Position numbers and translations under genes: made by a program
Assembly: GCA_013286835.1 (NCBI GenBank)
Contig: JABDEZ010000019.1
Span: forward strand, 1-34,638
DNA from: Bacteroidota bacterium
GTDB lineage: Bacteria; Bacteroidota; Bacteroidia; Chitinophagales; Chitinophagaceae
DNA: 34,638 nucleotides
Direction: 5' to 3'
The notes under the pieces: generated by a model
What the model saw: the letters and a program-made list of their open reading frames with translations, nothing else
Databases searched by the model: none
What the model was told of the DNA's origin: nothing
Part shown: piece after piece, positions 15,322 through 23,600 of the stretch
How the letters are laid out: each line of letters starts with the position of its first letter
Numbering within the stretch: position 1 is the first letter of the stretch

Positions 15322-15915
15322 CTAATCTGCAAACGTTCTAGCTTCAGAAAAATTATCACCACTTCTGGCAGTAGACGATTTTGTTATTATGTCACATAAC
15401 TCATCACAATTAAACAATTGGGGGTTTTTTATTTTGCCTGCTGGTTCATGAAAAGGATATAGTGAATCTAAATTAGAAAACTGGAAAATAGTACTTCCAA
15501 CATAATCGATATCAGAAACAATCAAAGTCTTTATTTTGATTCCATTCCTTTCATAAAGATATCTGTAAAATATTTTATCGATAGATTTATGCCCAACTAT
15601 CCCAAGAATTGTAATGATTGTATCTTTCGTTTTTATTTTAATTTCTTTCTCAATGTCAGCCCACTTTTCCCGATTTAATGCCTCTGGGCTTAGTATCTGT
15701 ATAAAATAAATAGTTTCTCTTAAAAACGAAAAATAGCCGGCACTCATTGATGTTAGCTGGTTGCCATCAACTTCATTAAAGAATTTTACCTTTATTTTAT
15801 ATAGGTCTAAAACCTTCAAGTCGGATTGCAGGCAAGTGGAGTTAGGGATGTCCTTTAAGGACTCCTCCATATAATAAGAATTCGCCTTGAGGCAATCAGA
15901 TAAGAGTTCAAGCAT
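15322..15915 (-). CDS. partner protein of the ATPase, unknown family
   Basis: A 197-residue soluble protein translated right after the ATPase: the ATPase stop TAA, two nt (TT), then this ATG, an arrangement suggesting translational coupling. I do not recognise the family. The most suggestive part is KTLIVSDIDYVGSTIF (129-144): a hydrophobic strand followed by DxDxxG (135-140), the second acidic motif of TOPRIM nucleases and topoisomerases, here resembling the D-I-D-x-x-G form of Spo11/JetD-like proteins. The first TOPRIM glutamate is not obvious; the expected region reads ILGIVGHKSID. A TOPRIM-like nuclease role is therefore only a hypothesis. Codons are AT-rich like those of the ATPase. Confidence 0.72.
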   Translation of the reverse strand: MLELLSDCLKANSYYMEESLKDIPNSTCLQSDLKVLDLYKIKVKFFNEVDGNQLTSMSAGYFSFLRETIYFIQILSPEALNREKWADIEKEIKIKTKDTIITILGIVGHKSIDKIFYRYLYERNGIKIKTLIVSDIDYVGSTIFQFSNLDSLYPFHEPAGKIKNPQLFNCDELCDIITKSSTARSGDNFSEARTFAD

Positions 15916-15917
15916 AA

Positions 15918-17204
15918 TTAACCTTCTATAAATAAATCCCTCATTGGCTCGGACAACAACTTAAATATTGGGTTTAAATTTGCCGTAACATCTCTAAATT
16001 TTGTCAGCGCCCCTCCATCTGTTTTTTCTCCAAAATAGAATTTACTTTTATCTTCAATCTTGAACTCTTTTATGTAAACATTAATAGCATGCAGGAGATA
16101 TGGCGAATGTGAGCTAATAACAATTGGTATCCCAGCCGCTGCAAGCCCAACAATAATCTTGGCGTATTCAATTTCCCATTTAGGGTGTAAGTGAACCTCT
16201 GGTTCGTCAATTATCAAAAGTGTCCTAGAATTTATTTCAGAAGAAGCCATAAGGAGCTGAATTAAACCAAACGATTTAATGCCACTAGCCGTATTCATTG
16301 ACTCTATTTCATCACCATTATTCTTTTGAAAAACAAAATTATCCGACTTCTCTTTGAAAATAAATTTACCCCCAATTAAGCTTTCAATACTTTTAAACTC
16401 TTCCGGCAATTCCGTTTTTATTGTTGGCGTTGCTAATTTATAAACAAGGTCTAAATAATAACTTGGAAGTCCATCATCACTTTTCCTATTCAGGTAGGAT
16501 GGTCTTACCCTGGATTGCCTAATAAAAAATGCTAATTGCAGAATTATTGGGGTATCAATTAATGTAGCATTTTGATAGTAAAAGGGATTGTTTAATTTTA
16601 TGTTTATCGTCTTGTTATTTTTAATGTTTGCCCTTAAGATTTCGCCATCTTTATCAAGACAGGATATCAACAAGTCCGTATTCTTGCCTAGTGTATTTAT
16701 TTGACTTCTAAAAAGTTGCTGTATAATCATTCGGTCAAAATATTGAATATACATTTTATCAACTTCCAATTCCTGAGTTAGAAGGTTTTCAATTTGACTA
16801 AAAATAGAGTTTAATGATGGCGAATGCGATTGGAGATTATTAGTATCAAGGCTACTAAGCAGCCCAGCCTTCAAATTTGACACCATTGAAAGAATGACGT
16901 CATTCGGTAATTTTCTTAACAAACTATTTAATAGTTCAATCCTAAAAGAAAGAACCATTTGCTCCATGGGGGAAGAATTGAATTGTTTTACTAAAACGAG
17001 TAGTGGTCGAAGTCCTTGCTCAAAAGCATCTGCCTTATTTGACAGCTCTTGATCCTTAGCCTCTCTAATCGTTTTGATAATAGAGTAAATAGATTTACTT
17101 AAAAAAGACTTACCTGTGTCATTTAAACCCGTAATAACGGTAAGCCCATTCAGCTCTATATTTGCCTCCTCAATTATTCCTAAATTCTTAAAATTGAAAA
17201 TCAT
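15918..17204 (-). CDS. AAA/ABC-type ATPase (SMC-like), possible defence protein
   Basis: A 428-residue ATPase with the SMC/Rad50-like head split by an insert. Walker A is TGLNDTGKS (25-33); the middle (about 45-290) is helical and variable; an ABC-signature-like region NTASGIKSFGLIQLL precedes Walker B LLIIDEPEVHLHPKWE (Asp333, Glu334), and His366 lies in ISSHSPYLLHAI. This layout belongs to the AAA_15/AAA_21 ATPases found in defence pairs such as PARIS AriA, AbiLi/RloA and Septu PtuA. No TOPRIM domain follows on the same chain, so it is not an OLD or GajA protein. The next gene, two nt on, is the likely effector. AT-rich relative to flanking genes, suggesting acquisition. Confidence 0.88.
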   Translation of the reverse strand: MIFNFKNLGIIEEANIELNGLTVITGLNDTGKSFLSKSIYSIIKTIREAKDQELSNKADAFEQGLRPLLVLVKQFNSSPMEQMVLSFRIELLNSLLRKLPNDVILSMVSNLKAGLLSSLDTNNLQSHSPSLNSIFSQIENLLTQELEVDKMYIQYFDRMIIQQLFRSQINTLGKNTDLLISCLDKDGEILRANIKNNKTINIKLNNPFYYQNATLIDTPIILQLAFFIRQSRVRPSYLNRKSDDGLPSYYLDLVYKLATPTIKTELPEEFKSIESLIGGKFIFKEKSDNFVFQKNNGDEIESMNTASGIKSFGLIQLLMASSEINSRTLLIIDEPEVHLHPKWEIEYAKIIVGLAAAGIPIVISSHSPYLLHAINVYIKEFKIEDKSKFYFGEKTDGGALTKFRDVTANLNPIFKLLSEPMRDLFIEG

Positions 17205-17271
17205 ACGAAAATTCTCTGGATAAAATACAGAAACATTCCAATTATTAATACTATTTCTGTAAAATGTTAAT

Positions 17272-17279
17272 CAAAAGTA
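17272..17279 (-). promoter_or_regulatory. -7 box of the ATPase/partner operon
   Basis: Reads TACTTTTG on the minus strand, about 68 nt before the ATPase ATG. No clear -33 TTG. The 278-nt gap here is AT-rich and holds divergent promoters. Confidence 0.4.
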
Positions 17280-17458
17280 ACACAAGCAATTTTATAAAGG
17301 GAAATTTATTTCAAATTATTAGGCATCAATCTAGTTACTAAATCATTACTTAAACGTTACGCAAATGTTTAAACACTAAACGATGCGGAGATAGCTAATT
17401 TCAACGTTTTCCATTCTAACATAATGCGCAATTATAGAACTGATTACCTTTTATAATT

Positions 17459-17466
17459 TAAATTTG
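17459..17466 (+). promoter_or_regulatory. -7 box of the C-terminally anchored membrane protein gene
   Basis: TAAATTTG matches TAnnTTTG exactly and lies 16 nt before the ATG at 17483. No TTG at the -33 distance is seen; the short spacing implies a leader of about ten nt. Confidence 0.4.
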
Positions 17467-17482
17467 ATAGAAAATTGACTCC

Positions 17483-18178
17483 ATGAAAGAAATTGCGTAC
17501 ACCAAACGATCACTGGAGTTTATTAATAGTCAATTTAAAATCCAAGCAAAGCCGGATGGCGAAGACAAATATTTTATTAAAAACCACATAGTATCTGCTA
17601 ACTTCCCAATTTTTGAACAAATCAATTTTAAAAGCGTCATTTATGAAGCTATAGTAAATGGCAAAAATGTCCCTGAATTAAGAAGGGCATTGAAGCCTTT
17701 AATAAAAATATCGGAGGATAATATTAAGCTTTACGAAAATGACATCAAACCTATTTGGGAGAGCGTCTACCGACGTCATCAGGATACCTATAAAGGGTTG
17801 AAGGTCGATAAAAGGAAAGCATTCGGCAATCTGTTAATCTCCATTGAAACATCAAAGGCAATTGGGTATCTAATGAACGGAGACGACGATACTGATTTTT
17901 CACCCCAAAAGGAATATCACAACCAAACATTATATAATTATTCATTAGAAATAAATGAATTCTTAAACCAGTCAGTCTATAATCAAAACTGGCTCCAAAG
18001 ACATTCGGACAAATTATTTGATTTGCTAAAAGAGCCAATTGGAAAATTGATAGGTAAAATATTGGCTTTTATCTTTGGAAGTTTTTTGGTTTGGTGCGGC
18101 TTCAAATTTTCCCGAGAGCATGGTCAAGCATCGGAACTACATAAAGATAAAACGCCCACAACAGTAGAGCGTAAATAA
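17483..18178 (+). CDS. hypothetical protein with C-terminal membrane anchor
   Basis: A 231-residue protein of unknown family. Residues 1-185 are hydrophilic and rich in charged helix-forming stretches (for example ELRRALKPLIKISEDNIKLYENDI). A single membrane segment follows at about 188-207 (GKLIGKILAFIFGSFLVWCG), then a short charged tail of about 25 residues ending in VERK. There is no signal peptide, so the bulk is likely cytosolic and tail-anchored. It is transcribed away from the ATPase pair across a 278-nt AT-rich gap and shares its base composition, so it may belong to the same acquired island, as a membrane-acting component or a bystander. I assign no function. Confidence 0.75.
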   Translation: MKEIAYTKRSLEFINSQFKIQAKPDGEDKYFIKNHIVSANFPIFEQINFKSVIYEAIVNGKNVPELRRALKPLIKISEDNIKLYENDIKPIWESVYRRHQDTYKGLKVDKRKAFGNLLISIETSKAIGYLMNGDDDTDFSPQKEYHNQTLYNYSLEINEFLNQSVYNQNWLQRHSDKLFDLLKEPIGKLIGKILAFIFGSFLVWCGFKFSREHGQASELHKDKTPTTVERK

Positions 18179-18188
18179 TCCCATCGAT

Positions 18189-18222
18189 AATGAGATTTAT
18201 GAAATACCGGGCATATCTCATT
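18189..18222. terminator. weak hairpin between convergent genes
   Basis: AATGAGAT (18189-18196) pairs with ATCTCATT (18215-18222) across an 18-nt loop, 10 nt after the stop of the membrane-anchored protein. The tail is not U-rich, so termination is uncertain. I see nothing else between 18223 and 18383. Confidence 0.35.
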
Positions 18223-18383
18223 ACTGGTTTTGCTTAATCAAGGTTACAGGCTCAACCGCTTCAACTGTTGTCGTCTAAACTCATGTAACACAGGCTTAAT
18301 TGGAAATCGAGCAAATGTTCTATAATTTACATTATGTTAAGTAGAAATTACGGGAATAATCTATCCCCTTTCTTTTTGTTTTA

Positions 18384-19157
18384 TTAGTTCTGCTCAGTTA
18401 GAAAGTTTTGAATGGTGCTTAGGTACAGCGCTGGCTCCTCGTACATGGGTGCATGTCCCGAATATTGCATTTCAATAAACTGTGCGCCTAGTATCAGCTG
18501 TGCACATAACCTCCCTTCTTCCGGCGGATTCAGGCCGTCATGCTTTCCGCTGATCACTAAAGTTTTAGCTGTAACGCTTGGCAACTGAGCCCGGAAGTCA
18601 AAGTTTTCCAGGGCCTTATTGGCCGCTGCAAATTGCGCCGGTGTCAGTTTGGTTTCAAAGAGATCTATATGCGCTATCATTGTTTCAGGATCGTAGGTCA
18701 AATATTTCAGCAGCTTCAGGATAACTTCATGAAAGTTTAATCCCGCCAGTTCTGCCTCGTTGTCTTTCATTAACCGCTGTATGGATGGCGTGAGTCCGTT
18801 GGATTTGGGAACGGTCAATACCAGTTTACTCACCCTTTCGGGCACCGCTATAGCTACCCCTTGTGCTATATAGCTGCCCATAGATACACCGAGCAAGTAA
18901 ATGCTGTCCAGTTTAAAATGGTCCATGATGCCTATGATATCCTGCACATGATCGTGCAAAGTATATTCAGCCGGTTTGCTGGACAGTCCATGCCCCCGGC
19001 AGTCCAGCCTTATCACCTGGTATTGCCTAGAAAGCGGTTCTGCAATTATTTCCACTTGTGTGCTGTCGCCGCCTACGCCGTGTATGAGCAGTAAGGGCTG
19101 CCCTTCGCCTTTGGTGTTCACGTTCAGGAGTACGCCATTAATTTCTAACAATGCCAT
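18384..19157 (-). CDS. alpha/beta hydrolase, 3-oxoadipate enol-lactonase-like
   Basis: A 257-residue serine hydrolase of the alpha/beta fold. Visible elements: oxyanion-side HGVGGDS (26-32), the strand-turn RLDCRGHGLSS, the nucleophile elbow GVSMG with Ser92, the acid Asp207 in SGKHDGLNPP, and His235 in YSGHAPMYEEP. Length and spacing resemble PcaD-type enol-lactonases and related esterases, but no catechol or protocatechuate genes are near, so the substrate is unknown. No signal peptide, so cytosolic. It stands alone between the accessory island and the rpsP region and faces the membrane-anchored gene. Confidence 0.9.
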   Translation of the reverse strand: MALLEINGVLLNVNTKGEGQPLLLIHGVGGDSTQVEIIAEPLSRQYQVIRLDCRGHGLSSKPAEYTLHDHVQDIIGIMDHFKLDSIYLLGVSMGSYIAQGVAIAVPERVSKLVLTVPKSNGLTPSIQRLMKDNEAELAGLNFHEVILKLLKYLTYDPETMIAHIDLFETKLTPAQFAAANKALENFDFRAQLPSVTAKTLVISGKHDGLNPPEEGRLCAQLILGAQFIEMQYSGHAPMYEEPALYLSTIQNFLTEQN

Positions 19158-19273
19158 GTAGGTAACTTTAGCGCAAAAGTAGTTGGTGTATTCTCAATCA
19201 AAAAGTGGAAGTTAAGGTACCTCAGAATTCCTTAAAAGAATGGATGATGTAAACAGATTTAATCGGTTAACTA

Positions 19274-19384
19274 TCAATGATTTAATAAACTCATTACCAG
19301 TGCAGCAATTATGATGAGCACAATTAATAAACACAATACAAGAACATAATGAGACCGTTTGTGAAGTGGCGAATCACCACAAAA
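19274..19384 (-). other. open frame coding a membrane-helix peptide, no standard ATG
   Basis: Between stops, the minus strand reads SPLHKRSHYVLVLCLLIVLI and then IIAALVMSLLNH, a basic segment followed by one clean membrane helix and a stop at 19274. There is no ATG; a TTG lies within the helix. It starts right where the 40-residue peptide frame ends, one frame over. It may be a second small gene with a rare start, a frameshifted continuation, or chance. Confidence 0.25.
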
Positions 19385-19496
19385 TTACATTGCTAACCAT
19401 AGCTATGGTGCACAGTGCAGCGGCAATAATACAAAGTACTATAAGGTAATCGACTACCCTGCTTTGTTTATAATTCGGTTCCGCATCAGAAAACAT
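19374..19496 (-). CDS. possible 40-residue single-pass membrane peptide
   Basis: ATG at 19496, stop TGA at 19376-19374. The peptide begins MFSDAEPNYKQSRVVDYL and continues with one hydrophobic segment (about residues 18-39: IVLCIIAAALCTIAMVSNVI) ending LW. A charged N-terminus then a single helix is typical of small membrane proteins. It lies in the 552-nt gap upstream of rpsP, opposite in direction. No clear promoter; two GGTAACAATA direct repeats lie about 20-40 nt upstream on its strand. Family unknown. Confidence 0.35.
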   Translation of the reverse strand: MFSDAEPNYKQSRVVDYLIVLCIIAAALCTIAMVSNVILW

Positions 19497-19515
19497 GCGG
19501 CAAAGGTGCTGTTTA

Positions 19516-19536
19516 TATTGTTACCGTATTGTTACC
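19516..19536. repeat. 10-bp direct repeat at 11-bp spacing
   Basis: TATTGTTACC at 19516-19525 and again at 19527-19536. One helical turn apart, upstream of the 40-residue peptide frame; a possible regulator site. Confidence 0.4.
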
Positions 19537-19635
19537 TTTATATATACTTTTATCCGCCATAGGCGTAGTTGTTAAGCCGGCATATGAGCAAGAAAACTTA
19601 ATATTTAAGCATGCGCAAAAAAAGTTGGCAATCTA

Positions 19636-19666
19636 TTTGTTGGTTGTCATTTTTATCATAACTTCG
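19636..19666 (+). promoter_or_regulatory. rpsP promoter
   Basis: TTTG (19636-19639), 19 nt, TAACTTCG (19659-19666). Spacing is ideal and the -7 box differs by one base from TAnnTTTG. Predicted start near 19673, leader about 37 nt to the ATG at 19710. Confidence 0.65.
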
Positions 19667-19709
19667 CCATCCAAATTTTATTGTTAATCCAAAATAATTT
19701 CTATTATTT

Positions 19710-20225
19710 ATGGCGGTTAAAATTCGTCTTCAACGTCACGGGTCTAAGAAACGCCCGTTCTACTTCATAGTGGTGGCAAACACAACTGCACCACGTGACG
19801 GTAAGTTTATTGAGAAATTGGGCACATATAACCCGTTAACGGTTCCTGCCACTGTACGTGTTAACCGCGAGCGCAGTCTGCACTGGTTGCAGAAGGGCGC
19901 ACAGCCAACCAATACATGCCGCCGTATCTTGTCGTTCAAAGGTGTACTGTACCTGAAGCACCTGATGCGTGGTGTAACCCTGAGCCTTTTTGATGAAAAG
20001 ACAGCATGGGAAAAGTTTGAAAACTGGAACACTGAGCATGAAGTGGTTGTTGCTAAACGCGAAGAAACACATCGCAAGCACAAGTCAGAAAAACGCCATG
20101 GTATCATGACTGAATCTGTACGCCGTGTAGAAGAAAAGAACGCTGCCCGTTTGGCATCATCTCTGCCTACTGCTGAAGAAGCTGAATCTGACGCTAACGG
20201 TCAGGATGCTGAAGCAGAAGCATAG
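19710..20225 (+). CDS. rpsP: 30S ribosomal protein S16
   Basis: Small-subunit ribosomal protein that helps assemble the 5' domain of 16S rRNA. The N-terminal S16 domain is clear: [20 protein letters not shown], then [15 protein letters not shown] and the conserved tryptophan in [12 protein letters not shown]. After about residue 85 comes a long, charged, low-complexity tail (rich in Glu, Lys, then Ala and acidic residues) to residue 171; such C-terminal extensions are common in Bacteroidota S16 and absent from the shorter proteins of Proteobacteria. In many bacteria rpsP heads an operon with rimM and trmD; here it is monocistronic, with its own promoter and a strong terminator 20 nt on. Confidence 0.96.
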   Translation: MAVKIRLQRHGSKKRPFYFIVVANTTAPRDGKFIEKLGTYNPLTVPATVRVNRERSLHWLQKGAQPTNTCRRILSFKGVLYLKHLMRGVTLSLFDEKTAWEKFENWNTEHEVVVAKREETHRKHKSEKRHGIMTESVRRVEEKNAARLASSLPTAEEAESDANGQDAEAEA

Positions 20226-20246
20226 TACAATATACTTAGTAAGTGC

Positions 20247-20283
20247 AAAAAGCAACGATGATCATTCATCGTTGCTTTTTTTT
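20247..20283 (+). terminator. intrinsic terminator of rpsP
   Basis: Perfect stem GCAACGATGA (20252-20261) with TCATCGTTGC (20266-20275), loop TCAT, flanked by an A-run and eight T residues (20276-20283). Confidence 0.93.
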
Positions 20284-20367
20284 GTGCGTGTAATATTGTG
20301 CTGGTGTTCGCGGGAACCTTCATTTCTGAATACAACAAACGATTGTAATTAGTAATCCTCGAAAAAG

Positions 20368-20506
20368 TTTCTCTCATTGCTCTACTTTTTTTGATGCCCA
20401 AAAAAGTAGCAAAAAAAGGCAGTCGGCAGCTATTACCGCTGCTGCCGACGCAGCTTTGTACAGGCACCAGTGCTACTGTAGTACCAAGCTGAACAATGCT
20501 ACCTCG
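20368..20506 (+). repeat. dispersed palindromic repeat, copy D
   Basis: Fourth copy, 6.3 kb from copy C and in the same orientation. It has the TTTCTCTCAT edge, the CTACTTTTTT/AAAAAAGTAG hairpin (starting 20382), GTCGGCAGC/GCTGCCGAC, a variant middle (GCAGCTTTGTACAGGCACCAG) and the AACAATGCTACCTCG block (20492-20506), but no promoter end. It fills most of the 388-nt gap between rpsP and the giant surface protein gene; the rest, 20507-20613, is AT-rich and probably holds the next promoter, though I see no full consensus. Confidence 0.82.
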
Positions 20507-20613
20507 TAGGATTGTACCAGGTAAAGGGAAGATATTTTTCATAGCAAATAATTAATACGGGAGTGTAATTGTATTTATTTATTTGTTAAATTTATATCTC
20601 TATAAAATTACCC

Positions 20614-23600
20614 ATGAGGCGAACACTACTCTACCTATCTGCCTGTATTACAATGCTGGCCGTGCATTACCACGTACAGGCACAAGCGCAGCACCCCACA
20701 AAAGCCTTTGCCAACCATAAAGATGAGCTCTACTTTATTGAAAACGCCGGCCAGGTAACCGACCAATACGGCAAACACCGTACCGATATACAGTACAAAG
20801 TATCCATGCCGGGCATGAGCCTGTTTATTGGCAATGGACAGCTGCACTACCAGTGGAGTAAAACGCCACCACCCCCTGCTACAGATAAACGCCAGGTGGC
20901 AACAAAGCTGCTACAAACAGATACCAGCGCGCGTACAGAGATGTACCGAATGGATGTGACCCTTGCAGGTGCCAATACTAACGCCGTTGCTATAACAGAG
21001 CAACCACAGCAATACTATGAGCAATACCTGGGCCAGCACACAACCACAGCCCACGCGGTGAACAAGATCACTTACAAAAACATTTATCCGCACATAGACT
21101 GGGTGCTGTATATAAAAGACAACAAAGTGGAGTACGACTTTGTGGTGCATAGAGGTGGCCGTGTGCAAGATATACAATTGCAGTATAGTGGCGCCAACAG
21201 CCTGGACAAAACAGGTACAGGTGGCATAGCAGCCATAACCCCCATGGGTAATGTAACTGAACTGCAACCCTACAGCTACCAGCAGGAAGATGGACAAACG
21301 ATAGCCACTACCTTCAAAGTAAAAAACAATAAAGTAAGCTTTGATGTGGCCCCACACAAAGGCACACTGGTTATAGACCCTACCTTACAGTGGGCCACTT
21401 ACTATGGCGGCACAGGCGCAGACCAGGGCAACGGTGTAGCCTGCGATACGGTCGGCAACGTATATATGGCAGGTGTTACCAGTAGCACCACCAATATAGC
21501 TACCACAGGCGGCTACCAAAATATTTTGCATAATACATTTGAGTACACCAGTTTCTTAACCAAGTTCAATGCTGTGGGTGCGCGAATATGGGCTACGTAC
21601 TTTGGCGCATCGGCAACATCCGGTATCACGGCATATAACTATGCTAATGCCGTAGCCTGCGATAAGCTGGGCAATGTTTACATCACCGGCAATTCGCTTG
21701 ACTCTAATATTACCATCACTTCAGGCGCCTTCCAGGTTGTGGACAGCGGCTTGCAGGATGCTTATATTGCCAAGTTCAATGGTGCAGGATCATTGCAATG
21801 GGCCACCTACTATGGGGGCAGCGGTATAGAACAGGGGCTGGGCATTGCCTGCGATAACAACAACAATATATTTGTAACCGGCAGCACCAGTAGCAGCCAT
21901 GGTATGGCTACTACTGGCAGTGCACAGAATAGCCTGGGCGGCGGTATAGATGTGTTCGTAGCCAAGTTCAACAGCTCGGGCGCCAGGCAGTGGGGTACCT
22001 ACTTTGGTGGTAGCAATAATGAGCAGGCAAACGGTATTACCTGCGATACTGCGGGTAATATTTATATAGCCGGCGAAACAAACGGCAGCGGTTTCCCAAC
22101 CACTACAGGTTGCTACCAAAACAGCTATGGCGGCGGCACTTACGATGGTTTTGTTACTAAGTTCAGCAATACAGGTGTACTTAAATGGAGCACCTTTTAT
22201 GGCGGGGGAGATATAGATATTGCCGCCGCAATTACCTGCGATGGCGTAAATGCCATTTACATCACCGGGGTTACTTATAGTACCTATTCTATTGCATCTG
22301 CCAGTAGTTTTCAAAGTAATTTAGCCGGTACCACCGGCAGTAACAATGCTATGCTGGTGAAATTTGACAGCACCGGCAGCCGGGTATGGGGCACTTATTT
22401 TGGAAGCACCTTCATAAACGGCACTGCCATTACCTGCGATACCGGCAGTGTATATTTTGCAGGTGGTGTGCATACAGCAAACATCAATGTTGCAACCAGC
22501 GATGCCTACCAAAGCGCAGCTGGCGGCGGCACTACCGATGGCTTTTTTGAACAGTTCAGCAAAAACGGAAGTCAATTATGGGGAACCTACTATGGCGGCA
22601 ACGACTACGATGCCATATATGGCGCAACTACTGATAAAAAAGGCCATATATACATATGCGGGGCTACTGCCAGCACATTCCTGTATCTGCCCAACAATAG
22701 TTTCCAACTCAATTATGGAGGAGGTGCATACGATGCTTTCCTGGCAAAGTTCACAACCGTTGATACTGTGGTCTATTTTTCAGTGCCTTTTGCACAAACC
22801 TGCGAAAGTGCCGGCACTACAATTACACTACCCTACCATACTACCTTCCCTTTCCATACTGGCAATACATTTACAGCACAATTGTCTGACTCAACAGGTA
22901 GCTTTGCCAATGCAATAAACATAGGTACCACCAGCGCTACTACTGCGGGTAACATCACCTGTACCATACCTGCAGGCACGCCTTCATCTACGCTTTACCG
23001 CTTCAGGCTCATAGCCTCCAGCCCTGCCGATACATCAATTGATGATGGATATAATGTCACCATTATCAATACCGCATTAACCAGCAATAGCCCGGTATGC
23101 AAAGGCGATACGTTAAAGATGACATCAGCCAACACTAATAGTGCGGTGGTATCGCGTTGGTATGGGCCAGGATTTTCTAATACAGTTTCTAAGAACATGA
23201 GCATACCCAATACACAGTATTCCAATGCAGGCATTTATACTGATTCGTTATTACTGGGTACTTGTGGTTTCAAAACTAATTTGGTTGCAACTGTAAAATA
23301 TAGTCCTACCCCACTGCCTACCTATAATGGTCCGGTGTGCCTCAACAACAACATCAATCTTGCCAGCAACGATACCAATGTACTCACTACCTATATGTGG
23401 ACAGGCCCTAATTCTTTTTATTCGGCTTTTAAAACACCCCAGATAACAAGTGCGGTATTTGCAGACACAGGCTATTACAGGGTAGTAGCAACTGTGAACG
23501 GATGCTCTACTACCGATTCTATAAGGGTGGTGGTACAGCAATCTTTGAGTTACCTCACCAAAACGGGCAAAGACACTCTTTGCGTTGGTGGTACATTGGC

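Noticed and set aside
15918-17204. OLD-family or Gabija GajA nuclease
   Set aside because: The chain ends about 60 residues after the switch His with no TOPRIM domain, and no UvrD-like helicase is nearby.
22448-22918. 156-residue frame inside the giant surface protein gene
   Set aside because: Shadow frame in repetitive coding DNA; the main frame keeps SBBP and Ig-like motifs without interruption.
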